DNA of 64,000 nucleotides. Origin: Chrysomallon squamiferum. Taxonomy: Eukaryota; Mollusca; Gastropoda; Neomphalida; Peltospiridae. A program made the position numbers and the translations under genes. Positions within the stretch are counted from its first letter, which is position 1. Every line of letters begins with the position of its first letter. Below are positions 55,993-64,000 of this stretch, in pieces. The stretch lies in NCBI GenBank assembly GCA_012295275.1, contig CM022679.1, positions 5,633,657 to 5,697,656 on the forward strand, read 5' to 3'. The notes below the pieces were generated by a model that ran no database searches, was not told where the DNA came from, and saw only the letters and a list, made by a program, of their open reading frames with translations.

Positions 55993-58946
55993 TTAAACAT
56001 CTTCATCTTCCTTGGTGGCATCTTTGATGCTCTGATGCAGTTTTCTTGTTGGTGTCTGCTGTTTCTCATTAATCAACATTTCAAGCATATGCATAATCTG
56101 ACTGATTTTCAGAGTTTGTTGACTAGACTGTTCTGACAAGTCATCCACACACTGTCTCAGAAATGCTGTCTCTCCTGATACGGAACTGAAAACAAAATAA
56201 AAACAAATATAAATATATACACATACACTGTCTCAGAAATGCTGTCTCTCCTGATACTGAACTGAAAACAAAAACAAATATAAATACAGACACAAACACA
56301 CACACACACAGTCTCAGAAACGATGTTTTTCCTGATGCTGAACTGAAAATAAAATTAAAATAAATATAAATGCACATACACATACACACACACACACACT
56401 CACATAGTCTCAGAAATGCTGTCACTCCTGACACTGAACTAAAAACAGAATAAAAATTTAAGTTTCTGACAAGTTATCCAGGTACTGTCAAAAAAATGCA
56501 ATCTTATGTGACAAAGACAGAACACCCTTTATGAACAAACAGCTACATCTCAGGATAAGAATGCCATTAATCTACAAAATGATTTTTGCAAGCAGTATTA
56601 ATTTTAATCCTTTAGATTCTAGCCATTCTAATGTAATGGCTGGGAATCAGCTTTGAGTCAATTCCATATGATGGCTTGTTAGTGCAATTAGGCTGCTGTC
56701 TGTTACAAACCATCTTTGGCTATGTAATATGTGAAAGGGTGAATTTTTTGATTATTATTATTATTATTATCATATTAATTTCAGTTTAGTTTGTGTGTCA
56801 GTTAAAAGCGAAATTTTATTAATATTTTTAATTGTTATTTTTCTATTAATTGTTGGCTAGTTAAGTGAGTAAACTAGAGTTAATATTTTAGTAGAAATCT
56901 TTTTTAACATCATTTTCAGTTTAAAAAGAGAAAACTTTCCTAACCTGTTTCCTACTGAAGGCTGAAAAAGCTGAACTGATTTGTCAGGTTTTATCAATTC
57001 TTCATCATCATATTTCTTTTCCTTCTCCTTTTTCATTATCGTTTCTTTAATCAGGGCCAGCTCATGCATCACATTTTCTATCCTGAAATTAAAGAGTACC
57101 AATAATAAAACACTGATAAAGTACAGGAAGAAAACAAACACAAAACAACAAAACAAACAAAAAAAACAACAAAGAAACGTCACACTAAAACTGATTATTT
57201 AACATTTTGTGAAATGCTAAAATGGTTATAATTTCAAAATGAAAGTAAAATTGTTTAATGTATTTCAACATATCTAATATAAAATAATACCGTGTGAATG
57301 TATGTGTATGTGTATAATATATGTGTCTGTATATACATGTATAAATGTATGAATGTGTGTATGTATGTGTGTATGCATATGTGTCTCTGTGTGTGTATGT
57401 GTGTAGCAACCAGCTATTCCCTACACACAAATACACTACAAGACTTTTGATGCAAGGAATCAACTGAATTTAAGGCTCAGTGCACAGTACAATATTTTTA
57501 AAAATCAAGCAAAATTCTACTGAATATTAAAATTACCGTTCTGCTGTTTTGCTGACCCTGGTGTCAAGTTTCTGTCTTTCAAGCAGATTACTACGAGACA
57601 GGTAATGATCTGTCGCCATTTTCTCAAACAGACTCAGTCTTTCATTATCTCTAGGAGTGTGCACTTCCTCTACAATAAATTCAAACTAAGTTTAAACATT
57701 TCATTGCAATAAGTGGATATATCCACTCAAAACTTTATCACTGTTAACTATAGAATGCAGATTTACCCCACAGCCTCCTAAAAAATTCTCATTATGCTGT
57801 GAGAAGTGAACACACCCCTCCAAAGCCTCCCAAACATTGTACCTGCCCTGTCTGAGTTCCCATCAGTGGGGTGACTGCACAACTACTGGTCTAGTTGATT
57901 TTGCTGGGAGCAGTTTTTTTAATTATGCAGTGAAATGATTAACACAACTACTGGCTTGCCACGTAATAAGTATATCAGAAAAAAAGAGTCAATAAATCAC
58001 ATATTTATTATTTTAAAATAATAAAAGTCGATAAGCCAAATCTTTTTAGCATATTTATTTGTATCATCTTTAATGATGTTCTGTTTGTTATTATTATTTA
58101 TATATTTCTTTTCTGTTTCTGATGTTTTATTATTAGCAAAGATGTATCTTCTTCACAAACAAAAACAATCATTTTCATTTATCAAATTTATTAATTCATA
58201 ATACCATAAATAACTTTAATTTTAATTTTTAAATTATGTATTTTTTTGAGTTTCTTTCTTGACTCCTTTTTTCTATTTAAGATGCTTTGGTTTGTCTCGG
58301 GGCAAAATAAAACAGTTTTTGAAAAATATAAGACGTTTCTTTAAAAAATTAAATTTTAAATGTATCATAGATACATTTGCTATTTGACAATATTTCAAAT
58401 ATATATTTTGAGTTATAACTGTAACAGAGACAGTTTTGTCACTGCTCTCCCTTTTACCTATTCAAAATATTATTAATACTGATTACTATTTTACTATCAA
58501 AGTTATATAAATAAGTACTTACTAAAAGCATTTGGCTTCTTGCATGTGTCACATGACTTGTGTAGCATCCATCTACCCATGCGGAATAAATGGTTGAAAA
58601 TGATGATGGGAGGAACGAGCGTAGGACGGTCATAATATTCAAATATGAGAGAGAGGCGATAAAATCGCCACACTTTCATCGATTTGTCTTGAACTGTCTG
58701 AAATGTGTAACTGGAAAAAAGCAAACAAAAAGCTTCAGTTGATTAGACTGCAGGTAAGATGTAGCAATTGTGAATTAAAGAGGACTAGTCATATGAATGC
58801 TTAAATGTAATTTGTATGTATCTAATTAATTTATTTCTAGTTACTTGTTTTTGATAATAACAGTTTAACAAATAAAAACAAAACAAATTCATAATTAAAA
58901 TAATTAGCTAAATAATAAAATAAAGTAAAGTAAAGTAAAGTAAAGT

Positions 58947-58977
<31 letters not shown>

Positions 58978-61900
58978 AATAAAAAATAAAAAATAATAAT
59001 AACATTAATAATAAATAATTTAAAAAAAAAGAGCAGTTAAATTACTCATTATAAAATGGCAATATTCTAAAAAAAAAAAAAGACAATTTTTTATGTAAAA
59101 ACAGAAAAATATACTTATTAATTTATGGTAATGATTTATTTATTATGCAATAAAGATTGTATTTCAGGTTCAAACAAAACAACAATGTGTACAAAATGTA
59201 TTTATATTATATCTTCAAACCACCTTTCAAATTGTAATTTGTATATAAAATTAAAAGAGAACAACAGTTTAAAAAATATCTCCCATATCTTTACCAAATC
59301 TCATCAATAATAGCACACTGTGACTTTAAAACATTGACTAACCTGAACATGGCAATGAGAAGGTTGACAAGGAGAATGTTTGTCAGCAGCATGTACACAG
59401 ACAACAACAGAGTGCTCAGACCATCAGCTTCTGGACATCTCAGATCAGGAGCCTCCTGCCAAATAGTCTGGTTACGTGTACAGCCTGGTGTTTCTTCACC
59501 TAAATAAATAAATAAAGTAAACACATGCAAGTAAGTCTTTTTTTAATTGTTTTTTTTAAAAGCAGTGCTTTAATAGAAATCTATTATGTATAACTCAGAG
59601 AGCCATGATTGTTAGATCGGGAATCTCACTAGACACTTATAGCCAGTTTTCTCTAATGACTTTAGTAAAAATAAAATAAATACCTTCAACTCTTTCTAAG
59701 AAAAGTTCACCATACATCTGTAAATAAGGCATCAGTAACACATTTTTGAGAATCATCCACGTCAATGGTGAATTTGGGTACATGTTGATGTGGTAAGCAA
59801 CACCAAAACTGACCACAAACACAAAGCAGGATGAAGAAGAAAAACATCAGATCAGTGATCTGAAAAATAAATTACAGAAGATTATTAACAAGCATATACA
59901 TAAATGTTTATTTACAAGTAAAACAAATATAAATATATTAATAAATATTTCACTTACATAAAACACACACTTTCCTAATGACTACTTAATTTCGTGTCGA
60001 ACATTAAGAGTATTATTTTTATAATTAAAATTTCTACATTACCATTCTATGTATCATGATCACTTTAGGTCCCATGTTTTTTTCTGCAAAAAAGAACTGC
60101 ATGGATCTGAGATAGAACAAGATCAGTGACAGACTGTATATTCTGCGAGCCCAGCTGAAGTTTGAGGTAATTAGATTGAAACGCAGAATGATGCACAGAA
60201 TCAACATGCTGTACATGAGTAGGTCAAACTGGTTCCACATGTTAGAAAACCAGTTCTGAATCTTGTATTTGATTGACAGCTCATCACGGATAAAAATCTA
60301 GAAAAAAAACAAAGTAAAATATTTTTTATTTGATGGATAAAAATATAAAAAAGACAATAATTGATTCATATTTGAAGAAGGTTAATCATGGATAAAAATC
60401 CAGAAATTGTTTTTAAATTCACATATTTGATAGAGAGTTTATCAGAGACAAACATTTGTTGGAGAATTCAATAAAAATAAAAATGTAGAAAATAAATGTG
60501 AAGTAACTTGTACTTTATGTAGAACTCACTGCAGGCTAAAATCTAGAAAGAAGTAAAATATCTTATTTTATGGAGAACTCACTGCAGAAACAAAACAATC
60601 CATGAAACATGATAACACAGAAAATGATTTAGTTTATTCTTTATGCCTTAAAAAACATTCATTAAGATTAAATTAATCTAAGATAATCGATCGCACACCT
60701 GTCTTATTTCTTCAATGATCATGGTAGCAATCCAGATCCATGCAATAATTTCCCACTTGGATGGAGACTGTGGCTCTCCCACAGGTCGGAGATCCACCAA
60801 CACAAAGTAGCTGAAAATGGCTAGGAACACAATGTAGGACAACTGAAAAATATTACAGTAAATTATTTTTGTTTGTTTGCACTGATTTCAAAAATATAAG
60901 AAAAAGAGAAAATGCTAAACAGAGACAGACAAAACAAATCTGAGGTTATTCTGAATCATCTGTAAACAAAAAATCTAGATTGTACAAAAACAATATATAT
61001 TCTGATTTAGATCCCCCAAAAATTAAATAAGAAGTGGTAATTATGACTTATTATAACCTTACATTAGAGGAATATAACTATTTTATCAAAGTTAGACATC
61101 TTCTTTAACATTTTGACAAACAGCAAGCAGTTTTTAATGAATGTACCACCACCCACAATACTTACCACATTGAAGAAAAACTTAGTAATTGGAGCAGAAT
61201 AGAAATACAAGATGGCAGACACAATGTTGATAGTATTTGGACCAAAGTCAAACACATTCACTTTGAACAGTTTTGTCTTTGGTATCTTTTCTGGCCCGGG
61301 TGAGCCAGTTGGTGCAAACTCCACCTCATTATCCACACTGTTAGGTCCCACCTTGTTACTACCTACTGTCGATCTCTCCAGCCCACCCTTAAAAGAGTGT
61401 TCTTCGTTATCATCATCATTGTCCTCATCATCACCATCAATGATGTCAGTAGCTTTTGTATTGGAAGTGAATTTAATGAAAGGAAGGAATATGGGAAGGA
61501 AAAGGCACAAGAGGATCTGAAACAAGACAAAAAGATTTTTAAAATTGTGATATAAGAGAGTCATTATGAAAAAAAAGATCAAAGTGAACAGTTACTTATA
61601 AAGTGAGGAAGAAGAATGAGAATATCCCAACAGCTGGAATTTAGTGATTTCTGATATGAAAAAGGTGCTGTTGATTCGAATTAAGATGTTATTTTATAAG
61701 AAAAAAAACAAATTATTTTAAAATTATAATTATACAGTGACTTTAAATAAGTGCTAAAATATTTGGTCAAGATCAAGAAGGTCAAGATCACCTCAAACTA
61801 CACAACTCTGTAGCTACTGAATTATGATTTCTAAAGATGTGAGATATTTAATAAGCATACCTTTAGTTCTGAAGTATACAGTGCCATCTGACCTTTCCAG

Positions 61901-63485
61901 ATGAAGTTGAGTTTTGTTTGACATGATGAGTGTTCGATAAAGTCCATCATGTTGTGGGCATCAGCAATACTGAACAATGTCAGGTTTCCCCATGATGGTA
62001 GTTCTCGAACTAACAACTGATGTGACATCTTCTTGTCTCTACGGTAACACTCTGACAATAGTTCTGTGCTACGTCTTTCAAACAACCTGGAATAAAAACA
62101 TAACATCACTTATCCATTTTACTTCTTTTTTTCCCTTCTTATTTTCTTACTGTTTCATATATAGTATTTCATATTTTAACTCTTTGCACCCTTTGTCAGT
62201 TTTACAGTACATACAACTATAAACACAGCAAGTTGTAGTTTTGCGATATGTGACAACTCTGCCCATATCAGTGCCAAAGATCACTATTGTTAGGAAGCAG
62301 ATTAGTCCAGTTAGACCACATACACTGAGTATAAATTATGTCTGATTTTACAACTATTCAAAAATGATCAATGTCCAAAGGGTTAAAGGAAAATCCTTTC
62401 ACTAAAATGCAACCTATATTAATTCTTTAGGACATTTTGTGGTACAACTTGCTTCCCATGATTTTATTTTTTATTTTTCAATACAAGTTTGTAATATTCA
62501 CAGACAGTCTATTATAAACTATAAAGTTTTGTTTCTGTCTATGCATGGTGTCTGCTGTAGTTAACGTAATCTCCTAATTATTGCTATATTGTTGATTGTT
62601 TGAGTTTTCTTCAAGCCACCTATAATCTGGTCAACATCTATCTAACTTTTAAAAAATCCATCTTGCTTGATCACAATCACTGCAAAAAGTATTGTTTAAA
62701 ACATTAATTAAAAAATTGAAATACACTAAGTATTAGTGAAATGATTACTAACTCTGCATGTTCTGCCAGATCTGTACTAAGTTCCAGTTCTTCCTCATTG
62801 TCAGCTACTTCAGACATAGCTTTCAGCAGGGCAGAGGCAATCAGCCCTGCCCCTGAAATAACACAAGATTACAAGTTAAGTTTAATACAGAAACATGTAC
62901 AATAAACTTTGAAATCAGTAGATATCAATACTGAGTAGAAATAAGTAAACAAGAATATAATGAAGCTTCATTAATGCCCAAGCAAGTAGAGTGACATTTG
63001 CAACACTAGAAATGATGTAGTACATGGAATGGAAACTGAATTTTGTGTGAAATGGAAATAAAAGAACAAGATTTTAATTAAGTACAGTAAACTTTGAAAC
63101 AGTAAATATGTGGAACTGGATTCAATAAAAACAAATCAGTGAGATGAGAGAAGATTTGATTCATGGATCTATTACTCCTTAGGTAAGTGTTGTTTGAAGA
63201 TTCAACAAATAATAAACAAAATAAAACAACACCTACCACCAAATATAAACCACAGCTTAAAATATATAGTAAATCACTAAATTTATTTTTATTTAATGTT
63301 TACAAATAAATGATAATGTTTTAGGTTTCTGTTACCTAACTGGTCTTTTCCAAGCTGCCAGAACAGTGCAGCCATTTCCCTGCGGTTGAAGAGAACAGCC
63401 CAGATAAATAATTCTTTTTCTGGATTTTCAAAATCAAACGTTTCTTTAAACTTTTTCTTCGTTCTTCGACTGGATATACTTCCAT
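55993..63485 (-). CDS. TRPM: TRPM2-like cation channel, 3' part (12 exons, 5' end outside the window)
   Basis: Exons: 63336-63485, 62753-62852, 61861-62086, 61166-61516, 60699-60842, 60043-60297, 59684-59859, 59343-59499, 58523-58710, 57537-57669, 56945-57082 and 55993-56185 (stop TAA). They cover the end of the TRPM homology region (LFERRSTELLSECYRRD, MMDFIEHSSCQT) and S1 after an acidic insert. S2 to S4 follow (LRFNLI, MGPKVIMIHRM), then S5 (FGVAYHINMYPN), the pore turn (QMYGELF) and S6 (LLTNILLVNLLIAMF). The TRP-box exon (VQDKSMKVWRF) and a coiled-coil C-terminus come last. The TRPM2 NUDT9-H domain is absent. The channel would pass cations across the plasma membrane. All splice phases agree except that exon 59684-59859 has one base too many and shifts frame inside S5; removing one base restores both the protein match and the phase. 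That is either a sequence error or a damaging mutation. Confidence 0.92.
56147..56445 (-). repeat. Four tandem copies of the last-exon acceptor of TRPM
   Basis: The 3' splice site plus the first about 40 nt of the last exon (SVSGETAFLRQC) is present four times, with exon edges at 56185, 56261, 56342 and 56438. All four have an AG after a pyrimidine-poor tract. Only the one at 56185 leads in frame to the normal C-terminus. Confidence 0.85.
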
Positions 63486-64000
63486 CTGTAAATAAAATAA
63501 AATTTTAAAAGTCATTTAGAGGATAATTTGACAACTTCAGGCTATTTTGGCTGCTCGAAAACATTTTAGGATTTCAAAGATTTTCAGTTTTTGGAATTTA
63601 TAGTTATGGGATCCTCAACCTGTAAAAACAAGAACAGCAACAGTAACAATAACAATATATGGTTGGGCAAAAAAAATGTTTATATATAATAAAAATTTGT
63701 AAAATGTATTCATTTACTATTTTTAAATTAAACTGATAAAGCTTATTACACAAATGAAAATTTTATAAATTTTAAAGAGAATATCTAATAAGTAAAATTG
63801 CAATAAAAAACTAATTTAAAAGTAATAAATGCTGTATCCAGCATCATATAGGTTTAGTATTTTCAATATTACAGCTGAAATTGACATCCAAATTCATAAA
63901 ATTATATTTACAAGTATAATTATGTCAGCTTCTTTCTATTAATAGTGATTGTAACATAAAGCTAAGAATTTAAGCAAAGAAATGAATGAATTTTGGAGGG
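63486..64000 (-). other. TRPM intron at the right edge
   Basis: AT-rich sequence upstream of the first visible TRPM exon. No further exon is recognised before the window ends. Confidence 0.6.

Overview
This is an AT-rich stretch of a metazoan genome with introns, split genes, GT-AG splice sites and very many microsatellites. The gene content is animal: GH18 chitinase-like proteins with a peritrophin-A domain, a lysosomal-type alpha-L-fucosidase, and a TRPM2-like channel without a NUDT9-H domain. It looks most like an AT-rich lophotrochozoan, probably a mollusc. That is an inference from overall character, and no diagnostic sequence names the species.

Left part (1-40.3 kb): a tandem array of four chitinase-like genes, all on the minus strand, at a period of about 12.3 kb. 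Their start codons are at 2480, 14980, 27341 and 39601. Copy 1 runs off the left edge. Copies 2 and 3 are complete ten-exon genes (signal peptide, GH18 domain, C-terminal CBM14 domain). Copy 4 is broken by a deletion of about 430 bp and a lost splice donor. In copies 1-3 the GH18 catalytic glutamate is Asn, Asp and His, so none can be an ordinary chitinase. They resemble an expanding family of inactive chitin-binding lectin-like proteins. Copy 4, next to the single-copy genes, keeps the most canonical residues elsewhere and is probably the oldest.

The spacers between copies hold debris of the right-hand neighbours. Spacer 2/3 has a fucosidase exon 1 pseudo-copy and, in inverted orientation, a TRPM-like 3' end with open exons. 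Spacers 1/2 and 2/3 both hold copies of the TRPM 3' flank. Spacer 3/4 holds a decayed coding relic of an uncharacterised multi-copy family. There are two internally deleted Tigger-type elements, one in spacer 1/2 and one near 42 kb.

Right part: the fucosidase (43013-49580, plus strand, eight exons, 458 residues) has its catalytic residues and an apparently TATA-less promoter with NRF1- and ETS-like sites. A 6-kb gene-free interval follows, then the 3' part of a TRPM channel gene (63485-55993, minus strand). Splice phases of that gene fit perfectly except for one extra base in the S5 exon.

A repeated theme is tandem duplication across splice sites: decoy donors in fucosidase intron 4, and serial acceptors before the last TRPM exon. 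The chitinase-like genes also share an apparent GC-AG intron 7 and an unresolved phase mismatch at the exon 2/3 junction. All coordinates and alignments were made by eye.
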